Assembly (NCBI GenBank): GCA_029263175.1 | Contig: JAJCXZ010000099.1 | Coordinates: 17,637 to 81,636 of the forward strand | From: Acidimicrobiales bacterium | Lineage (GTDB): Bacteria; Actinomycetota; Acidimicrobiia; Acidimicrobiales; Aldehydirespiratoraceae | Direction of reading: 5' to 3' | DNA: 64,000 nt | Shown here: piece after piece, positions 7,811-15,391 of the stretch | How positions within the stretch are numbered: the stretch's first letter is position 1 | Layout of the letters: each line of letters begins with the position of its first letter | Notes under the pieces: generated by a model | What the model was told of the DNA's origin: nothing | What the model saw: the letters and a program-made list of their open reading frames with translations, nothing else | Databases searched by the model: none | Position numbers and translations under genes: made by a program

Positions 7811-10183
7811 TTAGGCTCGGAGGACGGCGCCGGTTTTTTTCGCGACTTGGTTGATGCAGGATTCGCGCGCGGCGGCGACCTCGGCGTCGGTCAGGGTGCG
7901 GTCGGCAGCCTGGAAGCGGAGTCGATAGGCCAGCGAACGCGAACCCTCCTCGACACCCTGGCCTCGGTAGACATCGAACAGTTCGAGATCCACCAGCAAC
8001 GGGTTCCCGCCCTTGCGGAGCGAGCCTTCGATCGCGGACGCTGCGACCGAGTCCTCGGCCACGAACGCCAGGTCGATATCTGACGATGGGAACTTGCTGA
8101 CCGGTGTGTACTTCCGATTGCCATGCGGACCTTCGAGGACCGCGCCCAAGTCGAGTTCGAGCCAGGCCACGCGCCCTTCGACGCCATAGGCCTCGAGAAC
8201 GGTCGGGTCGACCTCGCCGACATGACCACGGGTGCGCCCCGCGATCACGATCTCGGCCGACCGGGTCGGATGCAAGCCTGCGGGCGACGCCGGCTTGAGT
8301 TGCACGTTGGGAAGCGCCAGGGCCCGGTCCAGCACGTCGAGGACCTCAACTGCCGCCGTTGCCTCGGAACCCGCCAACGCGACGGCGAGGTACTCACGCT
8401 CATCAGGCAGGAGTTGGCCGTCAGGCGCCGGCAGGAAGACGTGGTCGATCTCGAAGAATCGAACGCCGGCAGCACGGTGTGACTGGTTGTAGGCGATCGC
8501 CTTCAACTGACCGGGCAACAGGGAGGTCCGGAGCACGGACTCCTCCGCATGCAGCGGATTGGAGAGCGTGATGCCATTCTCGGGCAAGCCGGCTCGCACC
8601 AGATCGCCAGGAGCGAGGAACGGCATCGGCAGGGTCTCATCGCAGCCGACCCCGACCAGCACATCGCGAACGAGGCGGCGGTCCTTCTGATAGTCGCTCA
8701 GGCCGCCGGCGACAGTGCCCTTGGGCACGGTGCGCTCGATATTGGCATAGCCGAACATACGGCCGACTTCCTCGGCCACATCGGTCTCGGTCACCGTGTC
8801 CCAGCGCCACGTGGGAACCGTGACCAGGAGGTCCCCTCGGTCGAGTTCCGCGCCGAAGCCGATGGAGGCCAGGTGACCAGCCATCTCGTCGGGCCTCAGC
8901 GTCGTCCCGAGCAGGCTGTTGACCTTGGCGGTGCGTACGGGAAGGGCGCCACGGTCCGGCGTTTCGCCTGCGACGTCGATAAACCCCTCGACGGCGGTGA
9001 CACCGGACTCTGCCGCCAGCTGGATGAACCGGCGCATGGCGCGGTCGATGTTGTCGCCCCAATCAGCACCGCGGCGAAACCGGGTGGATGCCTCAGAAGG
9101 CAGATTCAGCCGCTTGACGGTGCGAGAGATGGACGGCGGATCCCACCAGGCCATTTCGAGAAGCACATCGGTTGTCGAGTCGGAGATCTCCGTCGTCGCC
9201 CCACCCATGACACCCGCAAGCGAAATGACCTCATCGCCCTCGTTGGTGATGACACCATCGTTGGGCACAAGCGACCGCTCGACGTCGTCGAGGGTCACCA
9301 GGGTCTCGCCATCGTGAGCCCGGCGCACATTGAGCCTGCCGTTGGGGATCGTGGCGAGGTCGAAGGTGTGGTTCGGCTGGCCGAGTTCGAGCATGACATA
9401 GTTCGAGATGTCGACGACCGAATTGATCGGGCGCATTCCGAGCTGCGAAAGGCGGCTCTGCATCCACGCAGGCGAAGTTCCGACGCTGATGCCCCGAAGC
9501 ACGGTGGCGACGAAGCGGCCGCAGAGGGTCGGATCCTCGATCGTGACGTCGATCAGATCATCGACGTCCTCCCTGGTCGTTGTGATCGGGTAGTCGGGGA
9601 ACGAGAACGGCACACCGAGCGCTGCCGCGAGGTCACGAGCCACACCGGCGACCGACATGGCGTCGGGACGGTTGGCGTTGACCTCGAGATCCCAGAGGAT
9701 GTCGGCCTCCATACCGAGGGCCTCGCCGATCGGCATGCCCAACACGGCACCCTCGACAACGCGGTCGTTGAGAATGAGGATGCCGTCGTGGTCGTCGCCC
9801 ATGGCGATTTCTGCGCCCGAACAGCACATGCCGTTGGAAGTCTGACCGCGCAGCTCACGCTGGGCGATCTCCATGCCGTTGGGCATGACGGTGCCGACAG
9901 TGGCGAACGGGATGAGGTCGCCGACCTGCATGTTGAACGCCCCGCAGCAGACCTGAAGGGCCTGGCCGTCGCCGCGGTCGACGTCGACGAGCTGGATCTT
10001 GTCGGCATCGGGATGCGGACGAAGATCCAGCACCTTCGCCAATACGACGCCGTCGACCATCTCGCCGACGACGTCCATCTCCTCGACCGCAAGACCGAGC
10101 GAAGAGAGAACCTCACCGAGCTCGACTGGATCACCGTCGATACCGGGCGCAAATTCGCGGAGCCAAGAAAGTGTGACCTTCAT
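7811..10183 (-). CDS. pheT: Phenylalanine--tRNA ligase beta subunit
   Basis: This is the beta chain of the tetrameric phenylalanyl-tRNA synthetase, 790 residues, a usual bacterial length. The N-terminal tRNA-binding (EMAP-like) domain is visible at about residues 40-150 (LAKVLDLRPHPDADKIQLVDVD). Next come the B3/B4 editing domain (NSVVDISNYVMLELGQPNHTFD), the B5 domain with DVAEEVGRMFGY, and a C-terminal ferredoxin-fold anticodon domain (KFPSSDIDLAFVAED). Its ATG overlaps the pheS stop as TGATG, indicating translational coupling. Palindrome copy B follows the stop. Essential housekeeping gene, no anomaly seen. Confidence 0.97.
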   Translation of the reverse strand: MKVTLSWLREFAPGIDGDPVELGEVLSSLGLAVEEMDVVGEMVDGVVLAKVLDLRPHPDADKIQLVDVDRGDGQALQVCCGAFNMQVGDLIPFATVGTVMPNGMEIAQRELRGQTSNGMCCSGAEIAMGDDHDGILILNDRVVEGAVLGMPIGEALGMEADILWDLEVNANRPDAMSVAGVARDLAAALGVPFSFPDYPITTTREDVDDLIDVTIEDPTLCGRFVATVLRGISVGTSPAWMQSRLSQLGMRPINSVVDISNYVMLELGQPNHTFDLATIPNGRLNVRRAHDGETLVTLDDVERSLVPNDGVITNEGDEVISLAGVMGGATTEISDSTTDVLLEMAWWDPPSISRTVKRLNLPSEASTRFRRGADWGDNIDRAMRRFIQLAAESGVTAVEGFIDVAGETPDRGALPVRTAKVNSLLGTTLRPDEMAGHLASIGFGAELDRGDLLVTVPTWRWDTVTETDVAEEVGRMFGYANIERTVPKGTVAGGLSDYQKDRRLVRDVLVGVGCDETLPMPFLAPGDLVRAGLPENGITLSNPLHAEESVLRTSLLPGQLKAIAYNQSHRAAGVRFFEIDHVFLPAPDGQLLPDEREYLAVALAGSEATAAVEVLDVLDRALALPNVQLKPASPAGLHPTRSAEIVIAGRTRGHVGEVDPTVLEAYGVEGRVAWLELDLGAVLEGPHGNRKYTPVSKFPSSDIDLAFVAEDSVAASAIEGSLRKGGNPLLVDLELFDVYRGQGVEEGSRSLAYRLRFQAADRTLTDAEVAAARESCINQVAKKTGAVLRA

Positions 10184-11199
10184 CAGAATTGCCTCAGGAA
10201 GCGCACGTCGCTGTTGACGAGTTCACGGATGTCGTCGAGCTGGTAACGCATCGCAGCCAGGCGGTCGATGCCGAAGCCGAAGGCAAAGCCCTGCCACTCC
10301 TCGGGATCGATCCCGCAGTTGACCAGGACATTGGGGTGGACGACACCACATCCCCCGAGTTCGAGCCACGATCCGTCCGGCCGCGAGATGTCGAACTCCG
10401 CCGATGGCTCGGTGAACGGGAAGTAGGACGGACGGAGGCGGGTCTTGACGTCGCCACCGAAGAACGCGCGTACGAATTCGTCGATCGTGCCGGCGAGATC
10501 ACCGAGGCCGATACCGCGGTCGATCACAAGCCCCTCGATCTGGTTGAAAGCCGGTAGGTGTATTGCGTCGGCCGTATCGGTGCGGAACGTGCGTCCGGGA
10601 GCCACGATGTAGATCGGCGGCTCCGTGTTCTCCATGGTGCGGATCTGCACGGGAGATGTGTGCGAGCGCAGCATGACCTCCTCCGGCTCACCGAGGTCGA
10701 CGAAGATCGTGTCGAAGCTGCCGCGAGCTGGATGCCACTCGGGGATGTTGAGGGCTTCGAAGTTGTACCAGGCCGTCTCGACCTCCGGACCTTCGGCGAT
10801 GGTGAATCCCATGCCGACGAAGACGTCTTCGAGCCGATCACGGGCCTGGGTGGTCAGGTGGAGCGAGCCACGCCGGATCTCGGACAGTCGCTCGGACAGA
10901 TCGAGGCGCTCAGCGTCGTACTGGGCGGCCCGCGCACCGACAGCGATGCGTTCGTTGGCGGCGGCAACGGCCGCTTCAAGGCGCGTACGGATCGCATTGA
11001 TGGCCATGCCGGCAGCCTTGCGGTCGCCGGGGTCGAGCCGGCCGAGCTGCTTCTTGGCCGCCGTCAGGGCCGATCTCTTGCCGAGAGCTTCGGCGTCGAT
11101 GGCGCGGACCTCGTCCAGATCAGCAGCGGCTTCCAACCGCTTCTCGGCTTCCGCCGCGCCTGCTTCGAGTTCTGCGCTCATTCCATCAACAGAGATCAT
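10183..11199 (-). CDS. pheS: Phenylalanine--tRNA ligase alpha subunit
   Basis: PheS is the catalytic chain that activates phenylalanine. The 338-residue protein has the N-terminal coiled coil (about residues 5-90, Ala/Glu-rich) and the class II core. Motif 2 is seen at HTSPVQIRTME, the PGRTFRTDTADAIHLPAFNQIEGL segment follows, and motif 3 is GFGIDRLAAMRY. The longest start at 11199 is given; an in-frame ATG at 11181 (MSAELEAG) is equally possible, since neither has a strong ribosome site. It shares a one-base overlap with pheT and is divergent from a small acetyltransferase gene. Confidence 0.96.
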   Translation of the reverse strand: MISVDGMSAELEAGAAEAEKRLEAAADLDEVRAIDAEALGKRSALTAAKKQLGRLDPGDRKAAGMAINAIRTRLEAAVAAANERIAVGARAAQYDAERLDLSERLSEIRRGSLHLTTQARDRLEDVFVGMGFTIAEGPEVETAWYNFEALNIPEWHPARGSFDTIFVDLGEPEEVMLRSHTSPVQIRTMENTEPPIYIVAPGRTFRTDTADAIHLPAFNQIEGLVIDRGIGLGDLAGTIDEFVRAFFGGDVKTRLRPSYFPFTEPSAEFDISRPDGSWLELGGCGVVHPNVLVNCGIDPEEWQGFAFGFGIDRLAAMRYQLDDIRELVNSDVRFLRQF

Positions 11200-11263
11200 T
11201 GAGGCAACAGGGTACGGCCTGGCAGCCCTGGAGGCGCGGCCATTTCATGGCACACTCGGGCAC

Positions 11264-11545
11264 GTGGATCACATCGTTCGAGACAACCCGGACCGTTGCC
11301 GCTATGAGCTCGTCATCGACGACCGCATCATCTCCGTGGCCGACTACGTGCTCGATGGGACAATGTTGACGGTGCCCCACGTCGAGACCGAACCGGCGAT
11401 GCGCGGACAAGGCATGGCTGATCGCCTCATGCGCGGAATGCTTGACGACCTGCGCGCCGGCGGACGAACCATCCGACCGCTCTGTTCCTTTGCGGCCGAC
11501 TTCATCCATCAGCACCCCGACGACCATGAGCTACTCGCCGGCTGA
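11264..11545 (+). CDS. Small GNAT-like N-acetyltransferase (YjdJ/COG2388 type)
   Basis: This is a 93-residue single-domain protein. The acetyl-CoA binding signature is PAMRGQGMADRLMRGMLDDLR, preceded by strand-like ELVIDDRIISVADYVLDG and TVPHVETEP, and followed by IRPLCSFAADFIHQHPD, as in the minimal GNAT family. The start is the GTG at 11264 (VDHIVRDN), because the open frame further upstream lies within the antisense of pheS. It is divergent from pheS, with about 64 bp between starts, and convergent with the 2'-O-methyltransferase gene. The substrate is unknown. Confidence 0.75.
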   Translation: MDHIVRDNPDRCRYELVIDDRIISVADYVLDGTMLTVPHVETEPAMRGQGMADRLMRGMLDDLRAGGRTIRPLCSFAADFIHQHPDDHELLAG

Positions 11546-11565
11546 CCAGTCCCGAGTTGTCCGAA

Positions 11566-12336
11566 CTAGCGGGTGGCTTGGTAGAGCAGCAGGGTGCCGG
11601 CCATGGCCACGTTGAGAGACTCGGTGCGGCCGGGCATGTCGATGCGACACCAGGCGTCGACGCCGGTTTCATTGTCGAGGCCATGCGGCTCTGAACCCAA
11701 CACGATGGCGCAGGGCCGAGCCAACACTCCCTCGTCGTGAGGTTCACCCGAATGGACGTTGGTGCCGACAACATTCACGCCGACCGCCCGGAGGGCGTCG
11801 AGTGCGTCGGCTGCATCGATGCCGGAGATGACCGGCACACGTAGCACCGAGCCGGCCGATGAACGCACGGCCTTCGTGCCCCACGGGTCGGCGCCACCGG
11901 CGACGATCACTGCAGTGGCAGCAACAGCATCGGCGGCCCGAATCAGGGTGCCGACGTTGCCGGGATCGGATACATCGATGAGAACGAGGAAGACATCGTC
12001 TTCGTCGGCTGCCACGGGCAACTCGGCCTGGGGCCTCGGCACTATGGCCAACATCGGCTGCGGCGTCACCGACGGCGCCAGCTTCTCGAAGAGATGGTCG
12101 CGCAGCACCAGATACTCGACGTCGAAGCCGAGTCGAGACTGCACGCTGCGGATCTCGCCGTGATCGACCTTGGACTCCGGCACGAGCACCGTCGTCGGCA
12201 TATGGCCGGCGTCGAGGGCTTCGCCAACAGTGCGGGGACCCTCGAGAATGATTTCCGGAGAACGCGAGCTGCGCCGCCCGAAGAGGCGACGCAGTTCAGC
12301 GATTCTCGGATGTTTTGGCCCCAAGACAGGAGTCAT
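11566..12336 (-). CDS. TrmH/SpoU-family RNA 2'-O-methyltransferase
   Basis: This is a SPOUT methyltransferase of 256 residues that would methylate a ribose 2'-hydroxyl in rRNA or tRNA. An N-terminal substrate-binding domain with an ILEGPRTVGEAL segment is followed by the knot domain. Motif 1 is DPGNVGTLIRAADA, motif 2 is IVLGSEPHGL and motif 3 is ESLNVAMAGTLLLY. The ATG at 12336 (MTPVLGPKHPR) is preferred to the longer frame because it starts 19 bp after the rplT stop. In many bacteria a gene of this type sits between rplT and pheS, which agrees with the context here. The exact nucleotide modified is not predictable. Confidence 0.88.
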   Translation of the reverse strand: MTPVLGPKHPRIAELRRLFGRRSSRSPEIILEGPRTVGEALDAGHMPTTVLVPESKVDHGEIRSVQSRLGFDVEYLVLRDHLFEKLAPSVTPQPMLAIVPRPQAELPVAADEDDVFLVLIDVSDPGNVGTLIRAADAVAATAVIVAGGADPWGTKAVRSSAGSVLRVPVISGIDAADALDALRAVGVNVVGTNVHSGEPHDEGVLARPCAIVLGSEPHGLDNETGVDAWCRIDMPGRTESLNVAMAGTLLLYQATR

Positions 12337-12355
12337 GAAACCGGGAGTACGCCGC

Positions 12356-12727
12356 TCAGGAAGCAGCCGACTCCGAAACAGCATTCATGGCGACCTCGAC
12401 GAGGCCGGCGAATGCTGCCGGATCTTCGATGGCGATCTCCGCGAGGTTCTTGCGGTCGACCTCGATGCCGGCCGCCTTCAGCCCGGCGATGAACCGGCTG
12501 TAGCTGGTGCCGTTCTCACGGCATGCAGCATTGATGCGCTGAATCCAGAGCTTGCGGAAGTCGCCCTTACGAGCGCGACGGTCGCGGAACGCGTAGTTCC
12601 CCGCGTGCATGACGGACTCGTTGGCTGACTTGAACGACCGTGACCGGTTGCCGTAGTGACCCTTCGCACGTTCGAGTACTACCCGACGGCGCTTCTTTGA
12701 GTGCACAGAGCGCTTGACGCGTGCCAT
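12356..12727 (-). CDS. rplT: 50S ribosomal protein L20
   Basis: L20 is a basic protein needed early in 50S assembly. The 123-residue product begins [15 protein letters not shown] and contains [35 protein letters not shown] and [18 protein letters not shown], all typical. A short Ala/Ser-rich tail extends past the usual end. It is the third gene of the infC-rpmI-rplT operon. Confidence 0.98.
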   Translation of the reverse strand: MARVKRSVHSKKRRRVVLERAKGHYGNRSRSFKSANESVMHAGNYAFRDRRARKGDFRKLWIQRINAACRENGTSYSRFIAGLKAAGIEVDRKNLAEIAIEDPAAFAGLVEVAMNAVSESAAS

Positions 12728-12769
12728 CTCAACTCTCCTTCTTTCGTACTTGCGTGATTGTCGGTCGGC

Positions 12770-12961
12770 TCAGACGCCGAGGTCGCGAAGATTGCGCTCG
12801 TCGGCCTTGGCCACGGGTGCGTCCCCACGAAGCTGCCGAATGCGCTTCGGCGACTTCTTCTCGAGGATGTGGTTCTTGTTGGCCTGACGGCGCCGGAGTT
12901 TGCCGGTGCCAGTGCGCTTGAATCGCTTGGCCGCACCTTTGTGCGTCTTCATCTTGGGCAT
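12770..12961 (-). CDS. rpmI: 50S ribosomal protein L35
   Basis: L35, 63 residues, starts [25 protein letters not shown] and has the [18 protein letters not shown] core of the family. It lies 6 bp after infC and 42 bp before rplT, the standard operon order. Confidence 0.98.
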   Translation of the reverse strand: MPKMKTHKGAAKRFKRTGTGKLRRRQANKNHILEKKSPKRIRQLRGDAPVAKADERNLRDLGV

Positions 12962-12967
12962 TGGTAT

Positions 12968-13606
12968 CTACTCTTCTTCGTCGGAGCTGCTCTGCACAGC
13001 TTCTTCGGCACTGCTTTGCACAGCTGCCTCGTTCTCGGCCGCCTCTGCCGCGGCCTTCTTCTGTTCCTTCTGATAACGGGCCTGCGCCTGCTTGTCAGGA
13101 GCGAGCACCATGATCATGTTGCGGCCGTCCTGGCGGGGGTGGAACTCCACCTTGCCGACATGACCAACCGCTACCGCGACCTTGTCGAGAATCTTTCGAC
13201 CAAGTTCCGGATGCTGCATCTCGCGGCCTCGGAACATGATGGTTACTTTGACCTTGTGGCCTTCACCCAAGAACGATTCGACCTTGCGAGTCTTGGTGTC
13301 AAAGTCGCCGATCCCGATCTTCGGGCGGTACTTCATCTCCTTGACCGTCAGGTTCGATGCCTTCTTGCGGGACTCTTTGGCCCGCTGGTCGGCCTCGTAC
13401 TTGAACTTCCCGTAGTCCATGATTCGACAAACGGGTGGTTTGGCCTGATCGGCAACCTCGACGAGGTCGAGACCTGCTGCCCGAGCGATGTTGAGCGCCT
13501 CGGACAAAGGCTTGATGCCGATCTGTTCGCCGTCCGATCCGACAAGTCGGACCTCTCGGGCGCGGATCCGGTCATTGATCCTTGGCTCATTGGTTGGCGG
13601 TGCTAT
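12968..13606 (-). CDS. infC: Translation initiation factor IF-3, probable AUA start
   Basis: IF-3 binds the 30S subunit and checks start-codon pairing. The core begins TNEPRINDRIRAREVRLVG. Key segments are LDLVEVADQAKPPVCRIMDYGKFKYE at the domain linker and VKVTIMFRGREMQHPELG in the C-domain. An acidic Ala/Glu/Ser-rich tail of about 35 residues follows. The open frame runs far upstream, but between the leader and the core there is no ATG, GTG or TTG. The codon ATA at 13606 lies 9 bases after GAGGAG and gives 212 residues. Non-canonical starts (AUU) are established for E. coli infC, where they allow autoregulation. An AUA start is thus plausible but inferred. The next in-frame GTG upstream lies inside the leader hairpins. 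Confidence 0.93.
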   Translation of the reverse strand: MAPPTNEPRINDRIRAREVRLVGSDGEQIGIKPLSEALNIARAAGLDLVEVADQAKPPVCRIMDYGKFKYEADQRAKESRKKASNLTVKEMKYRPKIGIGDFDTKTRKVESFLGEGHKVKVTIMFRGREMQHPELGRKILDKVAVAVGHVGKVEFHPRQDGRNMIMVLAPDKQAQARYQKEQKKAAAEAAENEAAVQSSAEEAVQSSSDEEE

Positions 13607-13676
13607 CGCCCTGAACTCCTCGTGAGCACGGAACCTCCGTCGTTTGGTGGAAACGCCTGCCTGCAGGATTCTGGCG

Positions 13677-13737
13677 AAAAATGCAAAACGGACGCCGGGT
13701 TGTCGACGTCCGCGAAACACGGGTGCAAGCACCGTGT
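13677..13737 (-). promoter_or_regulatory. infC leader with two hairpins, candidate attenuator
   Basis: On the minus strand, a first hairpin (13717-13737, arms ACACGGTGC and GCACCCGTGT with one bulge) is followed by a second (13689-13712, arms CGGACG and CGTCCG). Directly after the second comes GTTTTGCATTTTT, the most T-rich stretch in this part of the window. Hairpin plus T-run is the layout of an intrinsic terminator and lies about 70 bp before the infC ribosome site. This suggests transcription attenuation of the infC-rpmI-rplT operon. The ligand, if any, could be L20 as in Firmicutes, but the sequence does not show this. Confidence 0.45.
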
Positions 13738-13828
13738 GTTGCCGTGTAGGCCGACCCGACGCATCTGAAACGATGGCCGGGTGGAGATCTGGCAAGCCAG
13801 ACCCCACTTCCCTATGAATTGTGCTCTG

Positions 13829-13840
13829 TATGGTACCAGC
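13829..13840 (+). promoter_or_regulatory. TATGGT -10 element six bases before an ATG (leaderless start), with a facing TACCAT
   Basis: TATGGT at 13829-13834 is followed by six bases and then the ATG at 13841, so transcription would begin at the start codon. The overlapping TATGGTA reads TACCATA on the other strand and could serve as the -10 for infC, giving a leader of roughly 215 nt. No clear -35 was found. Confidence 0.4.
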
Positions 13841-14314
13841 ATGAGTTCTCTCTGGACACCTGGCGGCGAACACGAGGTCCCTCGTGAGCCCGCATCCTCC
13901 CCTGACCCCACCGCCGACGATGAGCCGATCGCGGCTGAGACCGGCCTGACGCCCGACATGGAGGACGCGATCGCCGCCGCCCTCCCCGAGGGTGTCCGAC
14001 TCGATGACCTGACGCCTGAACAGCTTGCCCAGGCCGAGCAGATGGTGTTGGAGATGGCCGAAGCCCGTGAACGACTGACGTCCACTCCTGCGTCCACCGT
14101 TGTCGCCAACCACGCAATGGGACTCTACGAGCTCGCCGCACTGCACCTCTCGCAGCAGACACCGAACTTCACCGAAGCCACCGTGGCCATTGATGGCCTC
14201 ACCGCGCTCGTCGATTCGCTCGCTGGTCGCCTCGGCGACGCTGAGCCCACCCTGCGCGAGGGGCTCGACCAGCTACGTCTGGTCTACGTGCAGCTGAAGA
14301 ACACCGGCGACTGA
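13841..14314 (+). CDS. DUF1844-like protein divergent from infC
   Basis: This is a 157-residue soluble protein. The first 40 residues are Pro/Glu/Asp-rich and likely disordered. A Glu/Leu-rich helix with LTPEQLAQAEQMVLEMAEAR follows. The C-terminal 70 residues look like DUF1844: NHAMGLYELAALHLSQQTPNFTEATVAIDGLTALVDSLAGR, then a LREGLDQLRLVYVQLK end. DUF1844 genes sit divergently beside infC in other actinobacteria, which supports the call. The ATG at 13841 was chosen because of the TATGGT element just upstream; the longer frame starts at 13781. The function of the family is unknown. Confidence 0.75.
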   Translation: MSSLWTPGGEHEVPREPASSPDPTADDEPIAAETGLTPDMEDAIAAALPEGVRLDDLTPEQLAQAEQMVLEMAEARERLTSTPASTVVANHAMGLYELAALHLSQQTPNFTEATVAIDGLTALVDSLAGRLGDAEPTLREGLDQLRLVYVQLKNTGD

Positions 14315-14315
14315 T

Positions 14316-14356
14316 CTCTAACGCACGCTGGGGTCTGTCCCCAGCGTGCGTTAGAG
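14316..14356. terminator. Perfect 18-bp inverted repeat between convergent genes
   Basis: The arms CTCTAACGCACGCTGGGG and CCCCAGCGTGCGTTAGAG are perfectly complementary around the 5-base loop TCTGT. The element starts 2 bases after the DUF1844 stop and overlaps the azlD stop codon, so it can terminate both convergent genes. There is no T-tract, as in the stem-only terminators common in actinobacteria. Confidence 0.85.
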
Positions 14357-14653
14357 CAATCGGATCGCGGCAGTGGCGGCTGCGGCGGCGAGCACGACGG
14401 CGATGAACGGCGCTCGGCGCCAGACGAGGATGCCGGCGGCGGCCATCCCCGCGAGCCGAGCATCGAAAACCAGCGACTTCCCTTCGGCGACGGTGAGCTG
14501 GATGATCACCGCCATCACCACGGCCGCCGGCAGCAGGCCCATCGCTCGGGCCACGATCGGCCGACGGCTGAGGACCGGACCGATCACGAATGCGCCCAAC
14601 AGACGCTGACCCCAGACTGCGACCACGAGGGCGATGATCGAGAGGGTGGTCAT
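14351..14653 (-). CDS. azlD: AzlD-type membrane protein (branched-chain amino acid export)
   Basis: AzlD is the small partner of AzlC in branched-chain amino acid export. The 100-residue protein begins MTTLSIIALVVAVWGQRLLG and has three to four hydrophobic segments, including GLLPAAVVMAVIIQLTV and APFIAVVLAAAAATAAIRLL. The ATG at 14653 overlaps the azlC stop as ATGA. Its own stop lies inside the palindromic terminator. Confidence 0.85.
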   Translation of the reverse strand: MTTLSIIALVVAVWGQRLLGAFVIGPVLSRRPIVARAMGLLPAAVVMAVIIQLTVAEGKSLVFDARLAGMAAAGILVWRRAPFIAVVLAAAAATAAIRLL

Positions 14654-15345
14654 CGAGTCGCCTCCGCTCGACGGACCGATATCGCCACTGCCACACCGAG
14701 CACGCTGAGAATGATCGGCACGCCGGCCGGAGCCACCGGAATCAGCAGCAAACAGATAATCCCTCCGGCGATACCGGCGATCCGTCCTTCCCCTGTACGG
14801 ATGAGGTTGCCGATGATGGCGAGCAGCGCTGCCGGAAAGACGGCATCGAGACCAAGGCGATCGATGTCGCCCACCACATTCCCGATGAACGTGCCGATCA
14901 GGATTCCGCTGAACCACCCGACCATCATGGCCGCCGTGGTGCGCCAGAATTCCCTCTCAACGGCTTCGGGAGTTTCCTGCTGAACGGCAACCGCCACATT
15001 GGGATCGAAGGCGTTGACTGCCGCACCGACCCGCCGCCAGACCACGCGAGGAAGACGCGGGTCCAACGTCATCGCCATGATCCCGAACCGCGTGGCGACC
15101 ACCGCTCCGGCAGCGATGGCGGCCCACTCCCCGCCCCCGGCGTCGCGAACCGCGAGGTACGCGAACTGCGAGGTGGCAGAGAAGATCACTGCCGAGGCAA
15201 GCAGAGCTCGCCCGACCGAGGTCCCCCGGTCGATGAGCAAGACCTGGAGGGTCACTCCGAGAGCGAAGAACGTGATCGCCATGGCGAGCACGTCGGCAGT
15301 TCCCAGCCTTGGGGCCTTCGGCGCTGGCGCATCGGCATCGGGCAC
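14650..15345 (-). CDS. azlC: AzlC-type branched-chain amino acid permease
   Basis: AzlC is the large subunit of the AzlCD exporter. About 230 residues carry typical segments: ASAVIFSATSQFAYLAV near the N-terminus, VATRFGIMAMTLDPRL, FDPNVAVA, and a GWFSGILIGTFIGN membrane helix. FPAALLAIIGNLIRTGEG and the closing LLLIPVAPAGVPIIL follow. The start is uncertain. The longest frame begins with TTG at 15426 inside the EamA gene, while the GTG at 15345 used here avoids that overlap; neither has a good ribosome site. It is coupled to azlD by a 4-base overlap. Confidence 0.82.
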   Translation of the reverse strand: MPDADAPAPKAPRLGTADVLAMAITFFALGVTLQVLLIDRGTSVGRALLASAVIFSATSQFAYLAVRDAGGGEWAAIAAGAVVATRFGIMAMTLDPRLPRVVWRRVGAAVNAFDPNVAVAVQQETPEAVEREFWRTTAAMMVGWFSGILIGTFIGNVVGDIDRLGLDAVFPAALLAIIGNLIRTGEGRIAGIAGGIICLLLIPVAPAGVPIILSVLGVAVAISVRRAEATR

Positions 15346-15391
15346 CTCGGCAGTTTGCCGGTTGGAAACACCAAGCGTGAAACCGAGGGGC

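Noticed and set aside
8549..10246. 565-codon plus-strand frame opposite pheT
   Set aside because: Antisense shadow of pheT with no recognisable motif.
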